Shown here piece after piece: positions 1-8,549 of a stretch of 64,000 nt of DNA. The notes under the pieces are model-generated. The model was not told the DNA's origin and searched no databases. It saw only the letters and a program-made list of their open reading frames with translations. A program made the translations under genes and the position numbers. Each line of letters begins with the position of its first letter. Position 1 is the stretch's first letter. The stretch is from Bdellovibrio sp047344985 (GTDB lineage Bacteria > Bdellovibrionota > Bdellovibrionia > Bdellovibrionales > Bdellovibrionaceae), in the NCBI RefSeq assembly GCF_047344985.1, contig NZ_CP178861.1, positions 1,860,001 to 1,924,000 on the forward strand, given 5' to 3'.

Positions 1-309
1 GTGGAAGAATACGACTCCATGAGAGCCGACGAAGTGGCTGCCAAGATGATGGAAGAATCCAAGAAGATTGATCCAACAGAAGATCTTCTGGCGGATGCGG
101 CGGACGCCGGCAGAGCGGAGGGCCAGGGGCCCGAAGCTGAAGCAGAATTTGAATTCGCAGAATCTCCGCAAATGTCCATGAACCTCGATTTTGTCGAAGG
201 GGACGGACAAGAGGTTTCTCTTGAAGAAGCCAGCCAAGACATCGCAAGCGATGAAGAAATCTTGGCGATGGAAAATGAATTATTTAAAGATGATGTTTCA
301 GAAGTTTAG
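1..309 (+). CDS. C-terminal end of upstream gene, probably segregation protein ScpA (partial)
   Basis: The reading frame is open from the first base of the window and stops at 307-309, so only the last 102 residues or so are visible. They are very acidic and low in complexity, with no recognisable domain. The next gene starts 8 bases downstream and is scpB. Since scpA normally precedes scpB, this is most simply the tail of ScpA, the kleisin-like subunit of the SMC condensin complex, but the identity rests on position alone. Residues 33-40 of the visible part (AADAGRAE) are encoded by a 23-bp sequence that recurs at the start of scpB. The GTG at base 1 is unlikely to be the true start. Confidence 0.55.
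   Translation: MEEYDSMRADEVAAKMMEESKKIDPTEDLLADAADAGRAEGQGPEAEAEFEFAESPQMSMNLDFVEGDGQEVSLEEASQDIASDEEILAMENELFKDDVSEV
97..119 (+). repeat. 23-bp GC-rich direct repeat, copy 1 (inside a coding region)
   Basis: This copy matches 372-394 at 22 of 23 positions; the only difference is C at 105 versus A at 380. The core GCCGGCAGAGCG also occurs, inverted, in the loop of the large palindrome near 31.8 kb. Here it codes for AADAGRAE in an acidic, unstructured tail. Confidence 0.7.
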
Positions 310-317
310 AGGAAATC

Positions 318-1853
318 ATGGCTAGAAAACGCAAAAAAAACGAAGAAGTTCAGTCCGAAGTTGAAGTTCTAGCGGCGGAAGCCGGCAGAGCGGAATCGTC
401 GAATGACGGTGTAACTGAAGTAGAAACCGACTTTGAAGCCTCTGAAGAATCTTCTGAAGAGATGTCCTCTGAATTAGACGGTATTGAATCCGACGCCTCT
501 GTCTTTCTTCAAGAGGAAGAAGAGTCGGAAGGTTTCCTGCCTGAAGCAAGCGAGGAAGACGTTGAAGAAATGGAAATGTCTTCTGAAGACGAAGTGTCTG
601 TGGAAGGCACGGAGCTTGATAATTTTGATTCTGCAGAAATTGAAGAAATTGAATTCGTTGAAGAAGAGCGCCTTGAAAGTATCGTTGAGAGCGTTCTTTT
701 TGCCAGTGATCGTCCTGTAAGCTTGGCGTCTTTGAAACTTCTTTTCAAAGGTACAAACATTAAAGGCGATAAAATCCGCAGAGCTCTTGACCAATTGGCG
801 GTGGAATACGCGGGTGGACGCCGTGGTGTGACTTTGGAAGAAGTTCCAGGTGGCTATCAATTGCGCACGAAAATCGACAATATGGATTTCCTCAAGCGCA
901 CATTGAAAACTCGTCAGTTCAAACTTTCAGGTCCTGCTTTGGAAGTTCTTTCTATCGTGGCTTACAAACAACCGACTGTGAAAGCCGAAGTGGATGAAAT
1001 CCGCGGTGTGGAATCAGGTCACTTGTTGCGTGCGTTGATGGAAAAGAACTTGGTTTCTTTCGAAGGAAAATCAGAGCTTCCAGGTCGTCCAATGCAATAC
1101 GGTACGACTAAAAAGTTCCTAGAGATCTTTGGTTTAAGAAGTTTGAAAGAGCTTCCAACGTTGTCACAAATCGACGAACTTCTTCCAGAAGGTATCGACG
1201 AACAACAAGCCGAAGAAAAACCGACTTTGGCAACAATCACAGATTCAATGTCAGAAACTTTCGTAGGTTCTTACTCTCAAGGAGAAGAAGAGCTTATGAA
1301 GATTCAAGAACAGCTTGAAGATATCGCTACAACGACAAATTTCTTTGAAGAAGAAAAACGTCGTCAAGCTGAGAAGCGCGATCAAGACCGTGCGCAAACC
1401 ATCCGTGATGCATTGGCCTTCGGTGAGCCGGTGTCGACTCGCGATGCAAACTGGTTGAAAAAATATGACGAAGCTTTGGCGGCAGGAACATCTCTTGTTG
1501 CGATTGCGGCCGAGAAAAAAGCGGCCTTCATGAAAAAACCAATGTCAGAAACTGACGGTTCCGTTGAAGAAGGTTCTTTAGAGGAATCTGAAATGATGAT
1601 GGACGAAGTTTCTGAAGAAAATTCTATGGAAGAAATGGAATCCATGGAAATGGCTGAATCCGAAGAAGGGGACGAAGAATCTTCTGAAGAAATGATGGAA
1701 GCTGTTGAAGCTTTCGAAAACGATGAAGATTTGGATGAGGCTTCTGACGATCAACTTTTCGCAGATAGCGATGACGAGTCTTCTGAAGACGAAGAATTGC
1801 CGTTCCTAGGCGAAGCGGATGATATTGATGAAGAAGGCGAAGCCTCTGTTTAA
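318..1853 (+). CDS. scpB: Segregation and condensation protein B with long acidic extensions
   Basis: ScpB is the winged-helix partner of ScpA in the SMC-ScpAB condensin, which compacts and segregates the chromosome. The recognisable core lies at about residues 117-290: a first winged helix starting near ERLESIVESVLFAS, then the typical LEVLSIVAYKQPTVKAEVDEIRG stretch and LPGRPMQYGTT in the second. The family is usually about 180-220 residues. This protein has 511, because an acidic Glu/Ser-rich arm of about 115 residues precedes the core and about 220 residues follow it, the last 110 again very acidic. AGAGGAA lies just upstream of the ATG. The start is 8 bases after the previous stop, so the two genes are cotranscribed. 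The next gene begins inside its 3' end. Confidence 0.9.
   Translation: MARKRKKNEEVQSEVEVLAAEAGRAESSNDGVTEVETDFEASEESSEEMSSELDGIESDASVFLQEEEESEGFLPEASEEDVEEMEMSSEDEVSVEGTELDNFDSAEIEEIEFVEEERLESIVESVLFASDRPVSLASLKLLFKGTNIKGDKIRRALDQLAVEYAGGRRGVTLEEVPGGYQLRTKIDNMDFLKRTLKTRQFKLSGPALEVLSIVAYKQPTVKAEVDEIRGVESGHLLRALMEKNLVSFEGKSELPGRPMQYGTTKKFLEIFGLRSLKELPTLSQIDELLPEGIDEQQAEEKPTLATITDSMSETFVGSYSQGEEELMKIQEQLEDIATTTNFFEEEKRRQAEKRDQDRAQTIRDALAFGEPVSTRDANWLKKYDEALAAGTSLVAIAAEKKAAFMKKPMSETDGSVEEGSLEESEMMMDEVSEENSMEEMESMEMAESEEGDEESSEEMMEAVEAFENDEDLDEASDDQLFADSDDESSEDEELPFLGEADDIDEEGEASV
372..394 (+). repeat. 23-bp GC-rich direct repeat, copy 2 (inside scpB)
   Basis: This is the second copy of the repeat at 97-119, with one mismatch. 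It encodes AAEAGRAE at residues 19-26 of ScpB, in the disordered N-terminal arm and in the same reading frame as copy 1. Confidence 0.7.
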
Positions 1854-2388
1854 GGCTCTGCTGAGCCTGTGGATAGTTTATAATATATTGACCATGTTGG
1901 TGATGCCCAATGTAGCTGCCTACTTTGGGCGGGTCACATCCCGATTCCTCACTCCGTATGCCAATACAGTGGGGCTCAACGCGAGCTGGAACTTTTTTTC
2001 TCCGGATCCGGCTCACACCATGTACATTCGCTACACCATTCGTTATCTCGATGCTGAAGGCAACGAGACCAAAGAATCTGTTGAAGGTTATTTTCCAAAA
2101 GAAAAAAACAAAGGCATTCCCGAGATGTCTCGTAAAAGAGAACTCTATGCCATGCGCTTTATGGTTATCGATCCAAAGCGTTTGCGTTTATTCTTAGGTC
2201 CCTGGCTTTGTAAGCAATATCCAGGTTCTACTTCCATTGAAATGGAGCACGTGATTGAAACCGTGCCACCGTTGGATCAAGTGGTGACGCTGAAAGATGA
2301 ATCTCTTAAAGATCTATCTCAAGAACTTCAGTACATTCGCGAATTCTATTCTTGCGCCGGTGCCGAGAACGACGAGGTGGCGCTATGA
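1819..2388 (+). CDS. Membrane-anchored protein paired with HTTM protein
   Basis: The gene encodes 189 residues with one N-terminal membrane segment (about residues 12-35), then a soluble domain probably outside the cytoplasm. The stretch around SWNFFSPDPAHTMYIRY resembles the WxxFxPNP pattern of DUF5819-like proteins, which are often encoded beside HTTM proteins; I cannot confirm that family from sequence alone. It overlaps the end of scpB by 35 bases, and its TGA overlaps the next ATG (ATGA), so translation is likely coupled in both directions. Two ATGs, at 1819 and 1828, are possible starts and neither has a strong ribosome site. Function unknown. Confidence 0.75.
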   Translation: MILMKKAKPLFKALLSLWIVYNILTMLVMPNVAAYFGRVTSRFLTPYANTVGLNASWNFFSPDPAHTMYIRYTIRYLDAEGNETKESVEGYFPKEKNKGIPEMSRKRELYAMRFMVIDPKRLRLFLGPWLCKQYPGSTSIEMEHVIETVPPLDQVVTLKDESLKDLSQELQYIREFYSCAGAENDEVAL

Positions 2389-3299
2389 TAAAAAAGCTTT
2401 GGTCGACTTGGGATCAGTTCTGGTTTGCTCCGCAAAATCTTTTAGGTCTGGCATTTATGCGCGTTCTGCTCTGTGGAACGATGTTTTATATGTATGCCGT
2501 TCGTTTGATGAATCTGGACTATTATAACGACAATGGTTGGATGCCTCGCTCGATGGCTTTGGAGGCTTTGCCGGAGCTGTATCGTCCGTTATTTTTGTGG
2601 AGCTTTTGGCCGGATTCTTTAAATCTGGTGATGCATGTTCTTTTGGTCGTGCTTTTGCTTCTTTTAACTGTGGGCATCGGCGGCCGTTGGATTATGTGGA
2701 TCGCCTGGATCATTGATATGGGCTTTATTCAGCGAAATTATTCGGTGAATTTTGGTGCGGATATTATCGCGGCCTTGTTTTTGTTCTATATGTCTTTTTC
2801 ACAGTCATGCGAGCGTTTGAGTGTTTTAAATCTTCTTCGTAAGAAAACGGATTTTAAGTTTTCAGACACGTTGAGCTCCGTGATGATTCGCATGATGCAG
2901 GTGCAGATCTGTGTGATTTACGCATACACTGGTTGGGAAAAACTCAAAGGGGGAAGCTGGTGGGATGGCACCGCTCTTTGGAGTGTAATGGCGAACCCAC
3001 AAATGACCACCATGGATTTTTCTTTCTTAAGAAGCGTTCCTTGGAGCATTCCAGTTATTGCTTATTTAACCATTATTTTTGAAATCTATTTCCCGGCGAT
3101 GGTCGCTTGGCCTAAAACGCGCAACTTGTGGTTGTTATTAGGATTGTTCTTCCATGCGGGGATCGGGATCTTTATGGGGCTAGGACCTTTTGCGACGACG
3201 ATGGTGTCGACGTATTTCCTGTTCTTAAACCCTCTCATTTTGGAACGTTTCGGCAGCAACTGGGGATGGTTGAAGCGTCTCAAAACTAGACCTTCTTAA
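2385..3299 (+). CDS. HTTM-domain membrane protein (vitamin K gamma-carboxylase-like fold)
   Basis: This 304-residue protein is strongly hydrophobic, with several predicted membrane helices and the features of bacterial HTTM (horizontally transferred transmembrane) proteins: an N-terminal RVLLCGTMFYMY helix, a YSVNFGADIIAALFLFYMSF helix pair and YAYTGWEKLKGGSWWDGTA in the middle. HTTM proteins are distant relatives of vitamin K-dependent gamma-carboxylase; in bacteria their reaction is mostly unknown. The ATG at 2385 is chosen because it overlaps the upstream TGA as ATGA; a longer frame from 2352 would run back into the upstream gene. The N-terminal neighbour is probably its partner. Confidence 0.82.
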   Translation: MIKKLWSTWDQFWFAPQNLLGLAFMRVLLCGTMFYMYAVRLMNLDYYNDNGWMPRSMALEALPELYRPLFLWSFWPDSLNLVMHVLLVVLLLLLTVGIGGRWIMWIAWIIDMGFIQRNYSVNFGADIIAALFLFYMSFSQSCERLSVLNLLRKKTDFKFSDTLSSVMIRMMQVQICVIYAYTGWEKLKGGSWWDGTALWSVMANPQMTTMDFSFLRSVPWSIPVIAYLTIIFEIYFPAMVAWPKTRNLWLLLGLFFHAGIGIFMGLGPFATTMVSTYFLFLNPLILERFGSNWGWLKRLKTRPS

Positions 3300-3352
3300 A
3301 AACTCGTTTAGCTCTGCGGCTCCCTCATTTATTCTATAAGGGTGGGGGATCT

Positions 3353-3841
3353 ATGAAATCTTCAGCGTTTAAACTTGCAGGAATCTCAAGTCTTCTTGTG
3401 TTGTTATCGGCGTGTCAGCCGATCAACGGCAATTCGCTTTTGACGGATCAAAAAGACGATCCTTCTGCCAACGCTTTAGATAAAGCTCCGAAGTCTGAAG
3501 AACTTTATTTGAAAGTTTTTAATCCCACCATTCAAGCCACAGGTTTAGATCGTGTTGAAGTCTCCGGTGAATGTTATCTTTCAACTTATCCGAAACATTC
3601 CATCATCGTTTTAAGATCTGGAGTGCAACTCAATGACTTCGTTGTAGATATCAATCCTACAACGGCAAATAACACCAATAGTGCTAGCTGTAAAAACGGC
3701 CGCTTTAATTTGGCTTTGAACACGGGACAATTGGCAGCGGGTGTGCACTCCCTTCGCTTTATCTTGCAAGCCTGGGATGCGAACAACTCCCTTGTGACGA
3801 ACGACGCTCAAGGCGCTAGTAACGTAACTCTTTCTAAATAA
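3353..3841 (+). CDS. Predicted lipoprotein, function unknown
   Basis: The 162-residue protein begins with a lipoprotein signal ending in LLSAC, so it should be lipidated at Cys20 or so after cleavage. The mature part holds two further cysteines (near ECYL and SCKNG) that could form a disulphide, and its pattern of alternating residues suggests a beta-sandwich. No family recognised. GGGGGAT precedes the ATG. The stop codon lies inside the loop and right arm of an intrinsic terminator, so the gene is monocistronic at its 3' end. Confidence 0.75.
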   Translation: MKSSAFKLAGISSLLVLLSACQPINGNSLLTDQKDDPSANALDKAPKSEELYLKVFNPTIQATGLDRVEVSGECYLSTYPKHSIIVLRSGVQLNDFVVDINPTTANNTNSASCKNGRFNLALNTGQLAAGVHSLRFILQAWDANNSLVTNDAQGASNVTLSK

Positions 3842-3857
3842 GAGTTACGTTTTTTCT
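3821..3857 (+). terminator. Intrinsic terminator overlapping the lipoprotein stop codon
   Basis: A perfect 12-bp inverted repeat (AACGTAACTCTT at 3821-3832 and its complement at 3840-3851) with a 7-base loop is followed by a run of T on the plus strand. The TAA stop of the lipoprotein gene begins in the loop. The minus-strand fibre gene ends 6 bases beyond the T run. Confidence 0.85.
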
Positions 3858-3862
3858 TTTTA

Positions 3863-6800
3863 TTATTTCTTACAGATTTTAGCTTTTGGATTCACTTCGC
3901 AGATGGCCTCGCGAAGTTCTGCATTTTCTTTCTTTAAAGACGCAATCTCACGACTTTGTTTTTCCACCATGGTTTGTAACTTCGCAATTTGTGAGTCATT
4001 CAATCTGCAAATACCCGCAAGCTCTTTTGTCGATTCAATCAAAGGACCAATCAGCTTCGTGTAAGCGACAGACTTATATCCCTGACTGTCTGTTTTCACA
4101 GCTTCAGGGAATTGCGCTTCAACTTCTTGAGCGATGACTCCCATGTCCTTATCTTTCGGTAGATTCAGCTCAGGTCGCACATCCTGGCGCCAGTCAAAGG
4201 TGACACCACGAAGTTTCATAATTTTTTCTAAAGCTTGCGGAACGACCTCGACATGATTCTTCAGGCGTTTGTCAGAAAGGTTTTGATAAGCACTTGTACC
4301 GCCGGCGGTTCCATTCACCCATAAATTCAGACTGCTCGGGTTTGTGGAGGCATTGATAGCGACAAGACCACCCGCAGAGACAGTAAAGGCATTGGCCGAG
4401 GCCGTCGTAGGACCCGGGCGAATCCAATATTGAGAACCGTCAACGCCAACGTAAAATTTCTGACCTGTATCGCCTTCCTCGTATCCCATATAAGGAGCGG
4501 CAGAATTGTACAAAGATAAAGGAGCGAAGGCAGGGTTGGCGCCGCCCTTATTGAAAGTAACCCAACCATTTGTGTTGATATGAAAACGAGTTGCAGGGGC
4601 TGTTCCATCCCAAATAAAAAAGTCTTTTGTTCCATTCACCATCGAGTCTTGTCCGACTTCAAAGTCACCAAACAACATTGAGGCCCGTTGATCCGAGACT
4701 GTTCCAGTGGGAATAATATTGAGAAGACGACTTCCGGAAGTAGAGTTTGCCAGAGTTAAAAGATTTCCTGGATTGTTCGTGCCGATGCCGACTTTACCGT
4801 CGTTTGTGATGCGCATACGTTGTTGAGAAGTCGTCGTGCCATTCGGCGTTGTATAGAAGGTGATATAATCACCTAAAGCCGTTGGTGATTGATTCTCGGA
4901 AGCCCAGATGACCATGCCTGGATTGGCATTATTAGTAATTCCGTTTTTCCCAAGAAACTGTGCAAGTAAATCGCCTGCCAGCGGGTGAGTCGGAGCTGCA
5001 ATAGTTCCGCGAGTTCGCGTTCCGATAAAAGAACCACCGGAGTTAACAGACGCAGACGTTGAGGATTTGGCCCAGTAAGCAGCGTCTCCACCTTCATAGC
5101 TTGTGTTGACGGTTCCACCAATTTGTAAATTAATGTTTTGAGTTGCAGCCCAAGTGCCCTGTTGATCTGAAGCAATACCGATACGAAGAGCGCTGTCGGA
5201 AGCATTCGTTGCCGGGCCGATACCCCAGTAATTAGAACTTGTCCAGTTACCGACGTACTGCGCTTGTCCGGCGCTGCTTAAATAAGAACCGACGTAAATA
5301 CCGAACTTGCTGGCCTGGGATCCATTCGGACCGACTTGCAAAAGATTGTTCGGGGAGCTCGCACCAATACCAAGTCTTCCTGTGCCGCCGTCCAATCGCA
5401 TGCGTTCACTCACACTCGTACTACCGGAACTGATCGTGCTAAAAATTAAGTTTGTTCCTGATGTACCAGCGGTCCAGTTTTCAGAAGCTTGCGCGTAGAT
5501 CTGTGCGCCTGTGGAATAACTGGATCCGCTTCTTAAGCCTTGGAAAAGGATTTGTCCAAGGTTGTCGCCGCTTGCAATGGCCGACGTGGAAATACTGCTT
5601 CCGCGAGCACTTTCAAAAATCAGATCTCCGCCGCCAGAAAAAGTTCCCGTGTAGTTCTTAATCATAATTCCAGGGGAGCGTGAAGCGGTGGAGGAATTGT
5701 TTAAAATCGTCAAGCCCCCAGAGCCATCTGCTTGGGAAATCGTGAGTAAATCAACAGGGACCACGGTTCCCATACCTACTTTTCCGGTAGTATCAATTGT
5801 GACCGCTATGGCATTGTTCGTCTTTAGTGATAGCGAGTTTGCATCGTTGGTTCCTAAAGTTGCTGCTCCACCAAAAGAGTTTCCACCATTGGTAAAAAAT
5901 CCAGCAGCCGTAAACGTTTGGCATCCGGGAACACCGCTTGCATTAAATGTGATAGTTTGTCCCACGCCACAAGTAAATGGAGTGTAAGCAGAACCTGTTC
6001 CATCTGAAGCAATCAGACGATTGGCTGTGATCGAGGTTGCACCTGTACCACCTTTTGTAACCGGAACAGCGGACGGGAAGCTTGCGGGGTCAGCGCTGAT
6101 AGTTCCCGAAGACACCGCGATACCTGAACCTACTTGCACAACTCCTTTCGCAGAAGTCGTAGCATCGTTCACTGAAATTGCGGGCGTTGTGGTTCCTGTC
6201 GCGACAACAATCGGAAGAGTGCCCGTGACATTTGTTACGGTTCCCGTTGTTGGAGTGATCCACTTAAGACCACTGGTTTGCGTGGAATCAGCAGAAAGAA
6301 CCTGGCCATTTGTTCCGACGGTTAGGCTCACATCATTTGTTCCATCATTTGAGATCAACGCGCCTTTAGTTGAAATCGGAGAAAGCGCATTAAAGGCTGC
6401 GATCGCTGTGTTTCCACCTGTGCCACCATTGGCAATCGGTAAAACACCTGTGACATCAGAAGTAAGATTAATTGCAGCACTATTGCTAGCAGCCGTTACA
6501 CGACCTTGGGCATCGACAGTGATATTAGCACGTGTATAAGAACCGGCAGTGACACCTGAATTCGGAAGACTTAATGTTACACTTCCAGAAGATCCACCAC
6601 CAGTAAGTCCTGTTCCGGCTGTGACTCCCGTGATCGTGCCACCAGATCCGGTAGCAGAGGCCATCACGGACCAAGCGCCAGAGTTGTATTGATAAATTTT
6701 ATTTGTGTCTGTCGCAAAATAAAGAGAACCCGCGGCAGGTGAGGCCGGTTTACTTGCATCAAGTCCTGTTTGCACCGAAGGGGTTCCTCCGGCATTCGTG

Positions 6801-8422
6801 ACAAGTGAATCCGTAATACCGTAACCGGAAAGGGTCGTCGGTTTTCCCGTTGTGATTTTTGACCAATCTAAATTCGGAATATTTGCAACGGGAACAGTTC
6901 CACTTAGATCGCTGGCCGTTAAAGCAGAGTTCACAAATGCCGTTCCATTGTGTCTTAAGTACTGTCCTGTCGATGGAGTCGTAATCGTTAAAGTCGTTCC
7001 TTGAAGTTTAGCCACAGTGGCCGCTGCAGAATTAGGACCTGTTGCGGTAACGTCTCCAGTAAGTGCTGTGATGTAGTTACCAGCAGCTTGTTTGTTATTA
7101 AACGTATTCCAATCCGTTGAACTCAAATATCCATTGGTGGAAGTCGTGGCTTGAGAAATTGAAATCGTTGGCGTGGTCGCTCCCGAAGTTACACTGATAG
7201 GAGCCGTCCCGCTGACATTAGTCACGGTTCCACCGCCATTGTTATCGGCAGCAGGGGACCACTTCGCTCCATCATACTTAAGAACTTGTCCTGTGGTCGG
7301 TATTGTTGAATCAACTGCAACGCCTTTGATTTTATTTACACTCACAGCGCCAATGCTTCCGCTCACGTCACCGGCAACAGAAACATTGATGGGCTGACAA
7401 AGAAATTTTCCGGCGACCGAACTCCAATAAGGAGTTTCATAATCAGCACAGTTTGCACCGGCTACGGCTGTATTAAAGGCTGTCGTCGTAAGGTATCCAC
7501 TTAAAGTTGTTGAAAGATTGGTAACATCCGAAATCGCAATCGCAGAGTTTACCCACTGAGCGCTAGAGTATTTTAAAAACTGTCCATTGGCGGGAACGGC
7601 AATATTCAAATCCGTCCCTTGAATTTTTACAACAGATGGATTGGGATAAGCGCCGCTTAAATCACCACCAGCTATTCCCGTCGGAGTGCGGGCATCTGTA
7701 AAGCGGGAATCATTTCCGGCAGCCACGGTGTTTGCAGAAGTTCCTACGTTCAAAGTCAGTTGGGGAGTCGACGTGTTATTGATAATTGTTAAATAAGCAT
7801 TTGTAGAAGTGACATTCGTTACAGTCCCACCGCTGGCGCCACTGACGGCATCACAGCTAAAGCTCGTTCCATCCCAGGATAAAAAAGTTCCAGATACGCA
7901 AGTGGGAAGAATTGTTTTCGCAACGAAATCATTTTCAGTTTTAGTTCCCAATTTTTCTGCAGCTAAAGAAAAGGCGGCGTAAGGAACGGAGCGGATTTCA
8001 CTGGAGGGAGAAATCGCTTTCCAGCCCACACCATCGTGAAACTGCACTTTTAAAAGACGAATGTCTCCTTGTGTAGGAGTGTAAGTCGCTCCGCCATCAC
8101 AGTTTTGCACCTTGGAGTTATTAAAAGAATCTAGAAGTGTATAAAGAGGATTGGATGGGTAAAGTTTTGTGCCGGAACCAATAGGTACATCAAACACACC
8201 ACCGGAATTCATCATGTTCACAGTGTTTCTTTGCTCGCGATACAAAACGCAGTTTCCGTTGGGATTTGTGATTTCAAACAGGAAACTAACGTTATTGTAT
8301 TCTAACGGAGTTCCGTCTGATTTTAAAATTCGTCCTTGATAGGTTAAAGAATTCGGTGAGGCAAAGACCTTCAATGACAAAAATAGAAGAAGAGCAAAGA
8401 CATGATACGTTCCGTTTCTCAT
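3863..8422 (-). CDS. Giant secreted fibre/adhesin with C-terminal S74 intramolecular chaperone
   Basis: The protein has 1519 residues. A signal peptide ends near VFASP, followed by a YQGRIL N-terminal domain (about residues 25-175). A long Gly/Thr/Ser/Asn-rich shaft follows, with repeated blocks of the type DLSGAYPNP..V..IQGT..., TVTNVTGT.PI.V and GKVGIGTNNPGNLLTL. It ends with a peptidase S74 (endosialidase chaperone) domain from S1383: LSDKRLKNHVE carries the Ser/Lys dyad (S1383, K1388), then MGVIAQEVEAQFPEAV and a terminal coiled coil. S74 domains trimerise phage tail fibres and then cleave themselves off. Related chimeric fibre proteins of Bdellovibrio (mosaic adhesive trimers) are reported to take part in prey recognition; membership of that group is inferred here. 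It is likely surface exposed. The gene stands alone, with a terminator-bearing gene converging on it. Confidence 0.85.
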   Translation of the reverse strand: MRNGTYHVFALLLFLSLKVFASPNSLTYQGRILKSDGTPLEYNNVSFLFEITNPNGNCVLYREQRNTVNMMNSGGVFDVPIGSGTKLYPSNPLYTLLDSFNNSKVQNCDGGATYTPTQGDIRLLKVQFHDGVGWKAISPSSEIRSVPYAAFSLAAEKLGTKTENDFVAKTILPTCVSGTFLSWDGTSFSCDAVSGASGGTVTNVTSTNAYLTIINNTSTPQLTLNVGTSANTVAAGNDSRFTDARTPTGIAGGDLSGAYPNPSVVKIQGTDLNIAVPANGQFLKYSSAQWVNSAIAISDVTNLSTTLSGYLTTTAFNTAVAGANCADYETPYWSSVAGKFLCQPINVSVAGDVSGSIGAVSVNKIKGVAVDSTIPTTGQVLKYDGAKWSPAADNNGGGTVTNVSGTAPISVTSGATTPTISISQATTSTNGYLSSTDWNTFNNKQAAGNYITALTGDVTATGPNSAAATVAKLQGTTLTITTPSTGQYLRHNGTAFVNSALTASDLSGTVPVANIPNLDWSKITTGKPTTLSGYGITDSLVTNAGGTPSVQTGLDASKPASPAAGSLYFATDTNKIYQYNSGAWSVMASATGSGGTITGVTAGTGLTGGGSSGSVTLSLPNSGVTAGSYTRANITVDAQGRVTAASNSAAINLTSDVTGVLPIANGGTGGNTAIAAFNALSPISTKGALISNDGTNDVSLTVGTNGQVLSADSTQTSGLKWITPTTGTVTNVTGTLPIVVATGTTTPAISVNDATTSAKGVVQVGSGIAVSSGTISADPASFPSAVPVTKGGTGATSITANRLIASDGTGSAYTPFTCGVGQTITFNASGVPGCQTFTAAGFFTNGGNSFGGAATLGTNDANSLSLKTNNAIAVTIDTTGKVGMGTVVPVDLLTISQADGSGGLTILNNSSTASRSPGIMIKNYTGTFSGGGDLIFESARGSSISTSAIASGDNLGQILFQGLRSGSSYSTGAQIYAQASENWTAGTSGTNLIFSTISSGSTSVSERMRLDGGTGRLGIGASSPNNLLQVGPNGSQASKFGIYVGSYLSSAGQAQYVGNWTSSNYWGIGPATNASDSALRIGIASDQQGTWAATQNINLQIGGTVNTSYEGGDAAYWAKSSTSASVNSGGSFIGTRTRGTIAAPTHPLAGDLLAQFLGKNGITNNANPGMVIWASENQSPTALGDYITFYTTPNGTTTSQQRMRITNDGKVGIGTNNPGNLLTLANSTSGSRLLNIIPTGTVSDQRASMLFGDFEVGQDSMVNGTKDFFIWDGTAPATRFHINTNGWVTFNKGGANPAFAPLSLYNSAAPYMGYEEGDTGQKFYVGVDGSQYWIRPGPTTASANAFTVSAGGLVAINASTNPSSLNLWVNGTAGGTSAYQNLSDKRLKNHVEVVPQALEKIMKLRGVTFDWRQDVRPELNLPKDKDMGVIAQEVEAQFPEAVKTDSQGYKSVAYTKLIGPLIESTKELAGICRLNDSQIAKLQTMVEKQSREIASLKKENAELREAICEVNPKAKICKK

Positions 8423-8549
8423 ACCTATCTTATCGGTTTTTTAACAGGGTTTTGTGAGCTTCGCGGGTCTAGAATACGACAATCGTTGTTACTGGAGATT
8501 CCATATCTCATTTTGAGACACAAGGATTAAGGAATTGTGAGGTCTGTTG

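Noticed and set aside
5688..6539. Plus-strand frames of 99 and 172 residues opposite the fibre gene
   Set aside because: They are antisense shadows of the repetitive Gly/Thr/Val-rich shaft, which leaves long open frames on the other strand.
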